Part shown: piece after piece, positions 43,571 through 51,499 of the stretch
How the letters are laid out: the number at the start of each line of letters is the position of its first letter
How positions within the stretch are numbered: position 1 is the stretch's first letter
Source of the DNA: Conexibacter stalactiti
GTDB taxonomy: Bacteria; Actinomycetota; Thermoleophilia; Solirubrobacterales; Solirubrobacteraceae
Length of the DNA stretch: 64,000 bases
NCBI RefSeq assembly: GCF_035967765.1
Contig: NZ_JAYWIT010000008.1
Direction: 5' to 3' (one strand)
Position numbers and translations under genes: made by a program
The notes under the pieces: generated by a model
Database searches by the model: none
What the model was told of the DNA's origin: nothing
What the model saw: only the letters and a program-made list of their open reading frames with translations

Positions 43571-45090
43571 GCGCGGCCAGAGCTCCCGGTCGTCGTCGTC
43601 GCGCCGGCCGGCACGAGGATCCGCTCGCTGATCGCGTCCGCGCTGAGCGAGGAGCCGCTCAGCTCGGTCTGGACGCGGCCGCCGGCCATCACGAGCACGC
43701 GATCGCAGATCGCCGCCAGCTCCTCGTGGTCGGTCGAGGCGACGACGACCGACAGGCCCTCGTCGGTGCCGGCCGCGAGCTGCTCGTAGATCGCGGCCTT
43801 CGAGCCGACGTCGACGCCCTGCGTCGGCTCGTCGAGCAGCAGCACGGACGGTCTGCAGCGAAACCAGCGCGCGAGCACGACCTTCTGCTGGTTGCCGCCG
43901 CTCAGCTGCGCCAGCGGCCGCTCGCCGTCGTCCGGTACGACGCGCAGTCGCTGCAGCCAGTGAGCCGCCTCGCGTCGCTCGGAACGTGCCGCGACCCAGC
44001 CGATCCGGTTGCTCGCGATCCGCGGCAGCGTGACGTTCTCGCGCAGCGACAGCGACGGCGTCGAGCCCCGCGTCGCACGGTCGGCGGGGATCAGCGCCAG
44101 GCCGGCGGCGATCGCCCGCGACGGCGTCAGCCGCGCGTGCTCCCGCCCGTCGAGCACGAGCCGTCCCGCCGACCACGGACGGGCGCCGAACAGCAGGTAC
44201 AGCAGCTCCTCGCGTCCCGGTCCCGACAGGCCCGCGATGCCGACGATCTCGCCGCGATGGACGTCGAGGTCGATCTCGCGCGCGACGTCGCCGGTGATGC
44301 CGCGCACCGACAGGATCAGCTCGTCCCGCGGTCTCGGCGCGGGCGGGTAGAGCTCGTCGAGGCGGCGCCCGACGATCAGCTCGACGAGCCTGTCGTGGTC
44401 GAGCCGGCCGACCGGCGCCGTCGCCACCCGGCGGCCGTCGCGCAGCACGCTGACCCTGTCGGCGATCGCGAACACCTCTTCGAGGCGGTGGGTGACGTAG
44501 AGGACGGTCCCGCCGCGGTCGCGGATTCGCCGCACGAGCGCGAACACCTGCTCGACCTCGCTCTCCGGCAGCGCGGCGGTGACCTCGTCGAGCACGAGCA
44601 CGCGCGCCGGCGGGGCGCTCGGGTGCAGCGCGCGCGCCACCGCCACCATCGTCCGCTGCGCCGGCGACAGGTCGCGCAGCAGGCAGCTCGGATCGACCTC
44701 GATGCCGAACTCCGCCAGCAGCGCCGCTGCCGCCGCCCGCTCCCGCCGCCGGCTGAGCCAGCGGCGGCCGGCGTAGCGCTCGCCCAGCGCGAGGTTGTCG
44801 ATCACGTCGAGGCCGTCGATCAGCGCCAGGTCCTGGTGGACGAAGCGCACGCCGGCCGCGTGCGCCGCCGCCGCGTCTCCGAGCGCGAGCGGCATGCCGA
44901 AGACCGCCGCCTCCGGCTCGCCATCGGGCTGGTGGAAGCCCGCCAGCAGCTTGATCAGCGTCGACTTCCCGGAGCCGTTCTGACCGAGCAGCGCGTGCAC
45001 CTCGCCGGCGCGCAGCTCGAGGTCGACGTCCGCGAGCGCGAGCTGCGCGCCGAAGCGCTTGCTCAGCGCGCGCAGCTCGAGCGCGCTCAC
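43567..45090 (-). CDS. ABC transporter double ATPase (RbsA/MglA type)
   Basis: A 507-residue protein with two ATPase domains. The first has Walker A LLGQNGSGKSTLIK, a degenerate signature DLSPAQRTMVAVARAL and Walker B VLVLDEV. The second has the altered Walker A GIAGLSGPGREELL, signature QLSGGNQQKVVLARW and Walker B VLLLDEPTQGVDVG. A non-canonical second P-loop is normal for this sugar-import branch. The GTG start at 45088-45090 overlaps the stop of the lipoprotein gene (GTGA). Confidence 0.94.
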   Translation of the reverse strand: MSALELRALSKRFGAQLALADVDLELRAGEVHALLGQNGSGKSTLIKLLAGFHQPDGEPEAAVFGMPLALGDAAAAHAAGVRFVHQDLALIDGLDVIDNLALGERYAGRRWLSRRRERAAAAALLAEFGIEVDPSCLLRDLSPAQRTMVAVARALHPSAPPARVLVLDEVTAALPESEVEQVFALVRRIRDRGGTVLYVTHRLEEVFAIADRVSVLRDGRRVATAPVGRLDHDRLVELIVGRRLDELYPPAPRPRDELILSVRGITGDVAREIDLDVHRGEIVGIAGLSGPGREELLYLLFGARPWSAGRLVLDGREHARLTPSRAIAAGLALIPADRATRGSTPSLSLRENVTLPRIASNRIGWVAARSERREAAHWLQRLRVVPDDGERPLAQLSGGNQQKVVLARWFRCRPSVLLLDEPTQGVDVGSKAAIYEQLAAGTDEGLSVVVASTDHEELAAICDRVLVMAGGRVQTELSGSSLSADAISERILVPAGATTTTGSSGRA

Positions 45091-46283
45091 TGGACGAGCC
45101 ACGCTCTCTCGAAGGTGGCCGCGGTGTCGGGGACGTCCCACTGTCTGCTGACGTCGGCCTCGCCGATGTTGTCGCCGTCGAACAGCTGACGCTGGCCGAC
45201 CGGGGCGGCGAGGGCCTCGGGCACCGTCTCGCCCGCCTCCAGGCGCGCCGCCGCGTCGGCCATCCGCCAGCCGAGCGAGACGCCCTCGTTCGGGATCGCC
45301 GCCGCCTCGACGCCGTCCTTCACGAGCTGGAGGTTCTGCTGCTGCGAGAAGGAGCTGGCGAGCTTGACGTCGGTCAGGCCGGCGCTCTTGAGCGCCTGCC
45401 CGATGCCGAGCGCGCCCGATCCCGTCGTGATCACGTAGTTGACGTCGGGGTGGCTCTGGATGTAGCTGACGACCTGGCCGGGTATCGTCTTGCCGGCCTC
45501 GGCGAGCTGCACTCTGAGCGTGTCGAGCGTGCAGTCGGGGCACTGCGCGGCCGCCTGTTCGACCGCTTCCAGCACGCTCTGCTGGAGCGGGATCGAGGGG
45601 TCGTAGAGCAGCACGATCTTCCCCTTGCCCTGCGAGTCGGCGATCGCCCAGTCGGTCATCGCGGTGGCGTTCGCCTGGTGGAACGGGACCGATCCGATCG
45701 CCGCGTCGACGCCCTGATCGCCGACCTGCGTCGGCCCGCCCGTCGTGATGACCTTGATGCCATCCTTCTCCGCCTGCTCCAGCTGCGCCGCGATCGCCGC
45801 GACGGGCACGACGTCGATCGCGAAGATGACCCCCGGCTTCTCGGCCACGGCCTGCGTCCACGCCGCGGCGATCGCCTCGGGCGTGACGTCGGGCGTCAGC
45901 GTCGTGAGTCTCCACCCGAGGCTCTTCAGCGCCGGCGTCAGCGCGCCGGCGACCGCCGCGCACTCGGGGTACTTGCAGCCGATCCAGACGGCGCTTCTGC
46001 CCGACGGCGGGCGTCTGCCCAGCGCCGGGACGTCGATCGGCCGCGGCGGCTTGCGCAGCTCGGCGACCTTCGCCTCGACCGCGGCGAGCCCAGCGCCGCC
46101 GCTCGCCGTCGTGGTCGTGGCCGTCGCCGACGTCGCCGCGGCTGTGCCGCCGTCGGCGTCGTCGCTGCTGCCGCAGGCGGTGAACGTCACCGCCGCCGCG
46201 AGCGACGCCGCCACGACGCAGCCCGTCGCCCACCGTCCCCGTCGCGTCCTGGCACGGGCAGTCCCGGCACTTTGCGTCCGCAT
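45087..46283 (-). CDS. ABC transporter substrate-binding lipoprotein
   Basis: A 398-residue exported binding protein of the periplasmic-binding-protein type I family used with RbsA/RbsC importers. It has a signal with lipobox TFTAC, a Ser/Thr/Ala linker, and a Venus-flytrap body with VIFAIDVVPVAAIAAQLEQA, KVITTGGPTQ, KIVLLYDPS and DVNYVITTGSGALG. The ligand cannot be predicted; the operon also carries a crotonase, so it may not be a simple sugar. The ATG at 46281-46283 is preceded by GGAGGAGA at good distance. Confidence 0.9.
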   Translation of the reverse strand: MRTQSAGTARARTRRGRWATGCVVAASLAAAVTFTACGSSDDADGGTAAATSATATTTTASGGAGLAAVEAKVAELRKPPRPIDVPALGRRPPSGRSAVWIGCKYPECAAVAGALTPALKSLGWRLTTLTPDVTPEAIAAAWTQAVAEKPGVIFAIDVVPVAAIAAQLEQAEKDGIKVITTGGPTQVGDQGVDAAIGSVPFHQANATAMTDWAIADSQGKGKIVLLYDPSIPLQQSVLEAVEQAAAQCPDCTLDTLRVQLAEAGKTIPGQVVSYIQSHPDVNYVITTGSGALGIGQALKSAGLTDVKLASSFSQQQNLQLVKDGVEAAAIPNEGVSLGWRMADAAARLEAGETVPEALAAPVGQRQLFDGDNIGEADVSRQWDVPDTAATFERAWLVQ

Positions 46284-46306
46284 GCGATCTCTCCTCCGTC
46301 GTCGAA

Positions 46307-46335
46307 GGTGTCGCGCAAGCCGACGCGGCGACACC
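46307..46335. promoter_or_regulatory. Inverted repeat in the leader of the ABC operon
   Basis: Perfect 8-base arms GGTGTCGC and GCGACACC, 13 bases apart, lie 24 bases upstream of the lipoprotein ATG. It may be an operator or an mRNA hairpin. The rest of 46284-46482 holds no gene I can support; GGGGAGGCTCCCC near 46380 is another short hairpin. Confidence 0.45.
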
Positions 46336-46482
46336 CAACTGAGAGGCAGCGTGCCAGCGGTGCTGGTGCCCTCGCTAGTGGGGAGGCTCCCCTGAGCTAA
46401 GCGCCGGAGCAGCGGCGACGATGAGCGCGGACCACGGCGCTCCAGCTAGCGCAGCAACGCGGATCCGGGATTGTCGCCGAAG

Positions 46483-47076
46483 TCATCTCAGCTGTTGAGA
46501 CCCTGCCGCGTCGCCGATCGACCAGAACACCCGTCGGTCATTGATCGCGACTGCGTCGAACGCTCCCGAGTACGAGCCGGTGGCGGTCTGCGCGACCTGT
46601 CGCGGAACCCCACGCGGCGGCACCAGCCAGACCGCCTGGTTCGCGGAGTGCGACGCGTTGACCGCGACCCAGGCGCCCCACCCTCTCGCGTTCACCACGA
46701 ACGAGATGATGTCCGGCAGTGAACCGTTGGCGTCTCTCGTGAGCGGCACGGAGCGGATGCTGTCGCGACGCGAGTCGTAGATCGCCACGTTGCCCCGGCA
46801 CGTCGAGCGATCGCCACGAGCGTCAATCGGCATACAGCGCCGACGCGGGAAGATCGCGAAGCGACCACCGAGCGCGACCGGCGCGTGGTCGGCCTCCCAA
46901 CTCGCCGAGGTCAGATACCGCGGCCGTCTCGCTCTCGCCGGACAAGCCCAGTACTTCAGATCGAAGCCGGCCAGCGACTCCCCTTGCTGGAACAGCCGCA
47001 GATGCTCGTTCGCGGCCACCGTCGTTCCCGCCGACTGGCAGGAACGCGCACGGGTCAGCGAAACGCTCGCGGTCGT
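46483..47076 (-). pseudogene. N-terminally truncated remnant of a secreted protein gene
   Basis: Directly after the bcp stop codon, and in the same frame, 197 codons are open and protein-like: ARSCQSAGTTVAANEHLRLF, then YWACPARARRPRYL, PVALGGRFAIFPRRRC, GDRSTCRGNVAIYDSRRDS and GAFDAVAINDRRVFWS. This pattern of cysteines with GGRF and VFDLRR-like strands matches beta-propeller-like secreted proteins common in Thermoleophilia, but no signal peptide, start codon or ribosome-binding site is present. The nearest start, GTG at 47017-47019, would begin inside the domain. The 5' part was probably lost in a deletion that joined it to bcp. Its codon use is less GC-rich than its neighbours. Confidence 0.6.
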
Positions 47077-47547
47077 CTACGCCGCTGCCAGCTGCTCCAG
47101 CACCTTCAGCACCTCGTCGTCATGCGTTCTCGGCGTCACTCTCGGGATCACGTGCGCGACCGTGCCGTCGCCGTCGATCACGAAGGTCGCGCGCAGCGCG
47201 CCCCAGTACTTCTTCCCGTACATGCTCTTCTCGGCCCAGACGCCGTATGCGTCGCAGATCGCGTGGTCCTCGTCGGCCAGGAGCGTGAAGTCGAGCGCGA
47301 ACTTGTCGGCGAATCTCTTCACTCTGGCGACCGGGTCCGGCGAGACGCCGAGCACGACCGCGCCGGCCTCGGCGTAGTTGGGCAGATGGTCGCGCACGCC
47401 GCATGCCTGCGTCGTGCAGCCGGGGGTGTCGGCCTTCGGATAGAAGTAGAGGACAACCGTCTTGCCCGCGAAGTCGGACAGGCTGACGTCATTGCCGTCC
47501 TGGTCGGGAAGCGTGAACTGAGGGGCCTTCTCGCCGGTCTCGATCAT
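47077..47547 (-). CDS. bcp: Thioredoxin-dependent peroxiredoxin (BCP family)
   Basis: A 156-residue cytoplasmic peroxidase that reduces hydroperoxides. The peroxidatic Cys is in YPKADTPGCTTQACGVRD, which also contains the resolving Cys five residues later as in bacterioferritin comigratory protein. The FTLLADEDHAICDAYGVW and RATFVIDGDG segments are standard. The ATG at 47545-47547 precedes MIETGEKAPQFTLPDQDG. The gene is followed immediately by the truncated remnant at 46483. Confidence 0.95.
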   Translation of the reverse strand: MIETGEKAPQFTLPDQDGNDVSLSDFAGKTVVLYFYPKADTPGCTTQACGVRDHLPNYAEAGAVVLGVSPDPVARVKRFADKFALDFTLLADEDHAICDAYGVWAEKSMYGKKYWGALRATFVIDGDGTVAHVIPRVTPRTHDDEVLKVLEQLAAA

Positions 47548-47627
47548 GGGTGCCTTTCGCTGCTCGCGGATCCGTCGCGGCGGAGGATACGAGGCAGGCG
47601 CGCTCTCCGCGCGATGGCGTGCGCGCG

Positions 47628-48473
47628 CTACTTCAGCAGCCGCGACATGCGGCGGTCCTTCAGCACTCTGCCGCCGGTCTGCTCGCGCGGGCAGTACGAG
47701 ATCACGTAGTCCTCGTAGTGGACGGCCTTCAGCTCCTCGCCGCACGACGGGCAGGGCTCGCCATGTCTGCGGTGGACCTTCAGCGGCAGCGGCAGTCTGT
47801 CGGGCAGCGGCAGTCTGAGCGTCTGCTCGTAGTGGTCGATCGCGCCGCCGAGGATCGCGACGGTCGCGTCGCGCAGCGTCGTCGCCTCCTCCTCCGACAG
47901 GTCCTTGCCGCGCTTGAACGGCGACAGTCTCGCCTGCCAGAGGATCTCGTCGACCCACGAGCGGCCGATGCCGGCGATCGTGCGCTGGTCGCGCAGCAGC
48001 GTGTGCAGCGGCCGCGCCTCTCTCAACAGCTCGCCGAACGGCGGCGGGTCGGGCCACGCCTCCGGTCCGAGCGTCGCGACCGACTCCTCCGTGTCGACCT
48101 GCTCGGCGCGCAGCAGCTTCGCCCACGCGCGCTGCTTGGTGCCGAACTCGCGCAGCCGCAGCTCGCGGCCGTCGTCGAGGCGGATCAGCACGCGCGAGGT
48201 TCTGTCGCGCAGGCCGGCGCGTCTGTCGTAGAGCTGCAGGCGGCCGGCCGACATCAAATGCAGCAGCAGCACCAGGCCGCTGTCGTTGGCGAGGGCGAGC
48301 TGCTTGCCACGGCGCGAGATGCCGGTCAGCGTCGTGCCGTCGAGCGCGTGCAGCGGCGGGTCGAAGGTCTTGATCGCGTTGATGCCGGGCGCGAGCGTCG
48401 ACTCGACGCGCGCGCCCGCGACGGCCGCGCCGAGCAGGCGGGCGGTGATCTCGACCTCGGGCAACTCGGGCAT
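47628..48473 (-). CDS. Formamidopyrimidine-DNA glycosylase / Nei family
   Basis: A 281-residue base-excision repair enzyme. The N-terminal catalytic Pro and Glu are present (MPELPEVEITARLL), with the conserved Lys in APGINAIKTFDPP and the helix-two-turn-helix in RTIAGIGRSWVDEILWQA. The zinc finger reads CPSCGEE...ISYCPREQ: the fourth Cys is Glu, so zinc binding would be impaired. It therefore resembles Nei2-like actinobacterial enzymes and may differ in lesion preference from true MutM. The ATG at 48471-48473 follows family practice. A TAGCCT box lies 10 bases upstream. Arginine is often AGA. Confidence 0.9.
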   Translation of the reverse strand: MPELPEVEITARLLGAAVAGARVESTLAPGINAIKTFDPPLHALDGTTLTGISRRGKQLALANDSGLVLLLHLMSAGRLQLYDRRAGLRDRTSRVLIRLDDGRELRLREFGTKQRAWAKLLRAEQVDTEESVATLGPEAWPDPPPFGELLREARPLHTLLRDQRTIAGIGRSWVDEILWQARLSPFKRGKDLSEEEATTLRDATVAILGGAIDHYEQTLRLPLPDRLPLPLKVHRRHGEPCPSCGEELKAVHYEDYVISYCPREQTGGRVLKDRRMSRLLK

Positions 48474-48603
48474 ACGCCTCACCAGGCTAGTCGACGGGGC
48501 GCGCACTGATCCACCGAACCACCGCCGGACGTATTGATTCCAGATTCCGGAGCGATCCCGCAACTCCGCCCCACGCCCGTGGTTAAGACAACCGTTACAC
48601 GTC

Positions 48604-48632
48604 TTGAGAAGAGCGTTTCAAACACGTTATGG
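48604..48632 (+). promoter_or_regulatory. Candidate -35/-10 promoter for the gene at 48665
   Basis: TTGAGA (48604-48609), a 17-base spacer and TTATGG (48627-48632) lie in an AT-rich stretch that is otherwise non-coding (48474-48664). Only the -35 element is a good match. Confidence 0.35.
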
Positions 48633-48664
48633 CGGCTTAACAGCCCGCGACCAGACTGGCGGCC

Positions 48665-48964
48665 ATGATGACTGACATCCTCCTCATCGCAGGGCCTGAG
48701 GGACACGACGCAGAGCTCGTCGCCTCCGCCGCTGCCTACCAACCGCACCACGTCACCGTCTTGATCGAGGCTGACGATCCGATGTGGGCTCACAGTGACG
48801 CACCGACCGCGCAGGCGCGCCGTGACAGGCTCGCGACGCTCCTGACCGCGACCGCGCTGGCGACCGGCGCCGGCGTCGTCGGGATGGTCGGCGACAGCTC
48901 GCAGCTGCAGGTCCAGGGCTTCGACGCGATCGTCGGCTCCCGCACGCTTCTCACCGCCGCATAG
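48665..48964 (+). CDS. Small universal-stress-protein-like protein, function unknown
   Basis: A 99-residue soluble protein: strand DILLIAGPEG, helix, strand HHVTVLIEADD, a long helix QARRDRLATLLTATALATG, strand GVVGMVGD and a final FDAIVGSR. The beta-alpha pattern resembles one half of a UspA fold, but the ATP-binding GxxG(S/T) ending is missing, so the assignment is weak. It may start at the ATG at 48665 or the next at 48668. It stands alone between the glycosylase and the kinase-like gene. Confidence 0.65.
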   Translation: MMTDILLIAGPEGHDAELVASAAAYQPHHVTVLIEADDPMWAHSDAPTAQARRDRLATLLTATALATGAGVVGMVGDSSQLQVQGFDAIVGSRTLLTAA

Positions 48965-49073
48965 AACCACTGCATGAGACGTCCCCGCGGCCCTCGCCGG
49001 GCGCTCCCCCTGCGCCCGGCGAGCCGGCGGCAACCGCGACACCTCCGCCGCCCGCTCGCATAGCGTTGCGGCC

Positions 49074-50153
49074 GTGAGCGAGCCCTCGATCGTCGACACT
49101 CCCGCCCAGGCGGCCGCGCTGGAACTGCCGCCGCTGCTGGTGCGCGAACCGCTCGCCGCCTTCCTCGACGCCCGCGGCCTCGGCAGCGGCCCGCTCGACG
49201 CCTCGCCGATCGGCGACGGCCACTCCAACGTCACCTACCTGATCCGCCGCGACGGCGCCGAGCTGGTCCTGCGCCGCCCGCCGCGCGGCCCGCTGCCGCC
49301 CTCCGCCCACGACGTGCTGCGCGAGGCGCAGCTGCTGGAGGCGATCGCCCCGACCGCCGCGCGCACCCCGGCGGTCCTCGCCACCTGCGCTGAGGAGGCC
49401 GTCATCGGCGCTCCCTTCTACGTGATGGCGAAGGTCGAGGGCGACGTGCTCGTGCACGAGGTGCCGGCGGCGCTCGACCCGCCCACGCAGCGCGCCCGTG
49501 TCGGCGAGCAGCTCGTCGACGCGCTCGCCGAGGTCCACGCCGTCGACTGGCGCGCCTGCGGCCTGGAGGGCTACGGCAAGCCGACCGGCTACCTGGAGCG
49601 CCAGCTGCGCCGCTTCGGCGGGCTGTGGGAGCACAACCGCACACGTGAGCTGCCGACGCTCACGCGCGTCAGCGAGTGGCTCGCCGCGCACCGGCCGGAG
49701 TCGGGTCCCGCGACGATCGTGCACGGCGACTACCGCCTCGGCAACGTGATGTTCGAGCCGGCCGCGCCGGCGCGGCTGGCGGCGATCTTCGACTGGGAGC
49801 TGGCGACGATCGGCGACCCGCTCGCCGATGTCGGCTACCTGACGGCGACGTGGGCGCAGCCCGGCGACGAGGATGCCGGCACCGTCTTCGCGCTCGGCGC
49901 CGTCACGATGCAGCCCGGCTTCCCCGCCCGCGAGCAGCTGATCGCGCGCTACGAGGAGGTCGCCGGCCGCTCGATGCGCGACGTGCGCTGGTACCAGGCG
50001 CTGGCGCTGTGGAAGGCCGCGATCTTCCTCGAGGGCTCCTACAGACGGCTGCTCGCCGGCACGACCGACGATCCCTTCTTCGCGCTGCTGGACACGGGCG
50101 TCCCGAAGCTCGCCGAGCGCGCCTGGGACGTGGCGCGCGGCGCTTCCGAATAG
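49074..50153 (+). CDS. Aminoglycoside phosphotransferase-like kinase
   Basis: A 359-residue protein of the APH/choline kinase fold, of the subgroup related to the kinase domain of ACAD10. The catalytic loop IVHGDYRLGNVMF and the metal-binding IFDWELATIGDPLAD are intact, and the N-terminal GDGHSNVTYLI forms the nucleotide loop. Such proteins often phosphorylate 4-hydroxyacyl-CoA or small molecules, but the substrate here is unknown; antibiotic resistance should not be assumed. The GTG at 49074 has a TAGCGT -10 box 7 bases upstream, so the mRNA is probably leaderless. Confidence 0.88.
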   Translation: MSEPSIVDTPAQAAALELPPLLVREPLAAFLDARGLGSGPLDASPIGDGHSNVTYLIRRDGAELVLRRPPRGPLPPSAHDVLREAQLLEAIAPTAARTPAVLATCAEEAVIGAPFYVMAKVEGDVLVHEVPAALDPPTQRARVGEQLVDALAEVHAVDWRACGLEGYGKPTGYLERQLRRFGGLWEHNRTRELPTLTRVSEWLAAHRPESGPATIVHGDYRLGNVMFEPAAPARLAAIFDWELATIGDPLADVGYLTATWAQPGDEDAGTVFALGAVTMQPGFPAREQLIARYEEVAGRSMRDVRWYQALALWKAAIFLEGSYRRLLAGTTDDPFFALLDTGVPKLAERAWDVARGASE

Positions 50154-50164
50154 CATCCGCCGCC

Positions 50165-50722
50165 GTGTCGTCCGGAAGCACCCAGCCGCCCCGTCGCCCG
50201 CGGCCGCAAAGACGCCGCGAGCCCGCCGGTCGCGGCGGCCCGCTGCCGCAGGTCGCGGGCCTGCCCGCCTGGGCGCTGCCGGCCGCCGGCGCCGTCGTGC
50301 TGCTGCTGCTCGTCCTGCTGCTCGTGCGCGGCTGCGGCGAGGACGGCCTGACCGCCGACCAGCTGCGCGCGCAGGCGACCGAGATCTGCGCGAGAGCGAA
50401 CGCGGTCACCGACAGAATCGCCGTCCCCAACGCCCCCACCGGCGGCGAGCGCTTCCTCGTCGAGGGGCTCGCCGTGCTGCGGCCGGCGATCAACAGACTG
50501 GCGCTGCTGGAGCCGCCGGAGGAGCTGCGCGACGACTACGAGAAGGCGGTCAGAGGCAGCGCGGCGCGGCTGGACCTGATCGCCAAGTCGGCGCGGCGGA
50601 TCAACAGGGGCGGCGACACGATCGACGAGTACCGGGCGCTCCAGAGCGACCTCGAACGCAGCTCGATCGCCGTCGACGCGAGCTGGCGGGTGCTCAGAAT
50701 CCCCGCCTGCGCCAGCCGCTGA
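50165..50722 (+). CDS. Single-pass membrane protein with helical outer domain, function unknown
   Basis: A 185-residue protein: a Pro/Arg-rich cytoplasmic N-terminus, one membrane helix (about 39-58, ALPAAGAVVLLLLVLLLV), then an all-helical extracytoplasmic domain with a Cys in ATEICARANAV and one in IPACASR near the end, which may form a disulphide. I do not recognise the family. The GTG at 50165 has a TAGCAT -10 box 8 bases upstream that uses the stop codon of the preceding gene, so it may have its own leaderless transcript. Confidence 0.75.
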   Translation: MSSGSTQPPRRPRPQRRREPAGRGGPLPQVAGLPAWALPAAGAVVLLLLVLLLVRGCGEDGLTADQLRAQATEICARANAVTDRIAVPNAPTGGERFLVEGLAVLRPAINRLALLEPPEELRDDYEKAVRGSAARLDLIAKSARRINRGGDTIDEYRALQSDLERSSIAVDASWRVLRIPACASR

Positions 50723-50819
50723 CTCTGCCGGATGACAGATGCAGGCCGGCCCTTCGGAGGGAGCGGCTTCTGCCACTTGTGAGAGGCGCGCGCCCCGCCG
50801 CTCCCCGATCGTGACGGCC

Positions 50820-51449
50820 ATGTCACGACGCTTCCACACGCTCGCGCTCGCCGCCGCCGCGCTCGCGCTCACCCCCGCGGCCGCGCTCGCCGCCCCGCTC
50901 AGATTCCAGGCCGTCAAGGTCTCGGTCGACGGCACGTCGAGATCGGCGCTCGACACCGGCGACGCCAGCTACGGCTACAGCGGCAGATTCGACTACGCCG
51001 GCGAGGGCAGATCGCTCGGCGCGCTGAAGGCGACGCCGAAGCCGGGCGAGCTGGTCTCGCTCGTCGTCAAGCCGGTCACCTACACCTCCAGCAGCAACGC
51101 GACGATCCGGACGAACGACAGAACGTTCGACTGCAGCCTCACGAGAGCGCCGGCCGGCTTCGCGCCGCCCGGGATCGCCGCCGCCGTCTCCTTCTCCAAG
51201 ACCGTGATGCGGATCCAGTGGACGGTCATGACGGCGCCGATGAAGTGCCCGCCGCACTCGCCGATCTGGTCGTTCCCGGGGCTGCCGTCGGCGGCGACGA
51301 CGCTCGACTACCCGCTCGCGCAGGTCCGCTCCACCAAGGTCGGGAAGAACCTGCGCCTGAAGCTCGACCGCGTCCACAGATGGAGCAACGACGCCGGCGC
51401 CCACGAGCTGACGCTGCGCGGCTCGATCTGGCTCAGACGAGTCGCCTGA
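50820..51449 (+). CDS. Secreted protein of unknown function
   Basis: A 209-residue exported protein. The ATG at 50820-50822 begins a clear signal peptide ending near AAALAAP. The mature part is beta-rich and contains two cysteines (TFDCSLTRA, APMKCPPHSP) likely joined by a disulphide. It begins PLRFQAVKVSVDGTSRSALD. I do not recognise the family. Arginine is largely encoded by AGA. Confidence 0.8.
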   Translation: MSRRFHTLALAAAALALTPAAALAAPLRFQAVKVSVDGTSRSALDTGDASYGYSGRFDYAGEGRSLGALKATPKPGELVSLVVKPVTYTSSSNATIRTNDRTFDCSLTRAPAGFAPPGIAAAVSFSKTVMRIQWTVMTAPMKCPPHSPIWSFPGLPSAATTLDYPLAQVRSTKVGKNLRLKLDRVHRWSNDAGAHELTLRGSIWLRRVA

Positions 51450-51466
51450 GACGGGACCGCGCGAAA

Positions 51467-51490
51467 GGCGCCCCGCGCGAACGGGGCGCC
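51467..51490. terminator. Perfect 9-base hairpin between convergent genes
   Basis: GGCGCCCCG and CGGGGCGCC around a 6-base loop, between the stops at 51449 (plus) and 51500 (minus), preceded by AAA on the plus strand. Confidence 0.7.
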
Positions 51491-51499
51491 GCCTCCGCC

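Noticed and set aside
49074..50153. Aminoglycoside resistance gene
   Set aside because: The fold is shared by many metabolic kinases; the closest pattern is the ACAD10-like group and nothing nearby suggests resistance.
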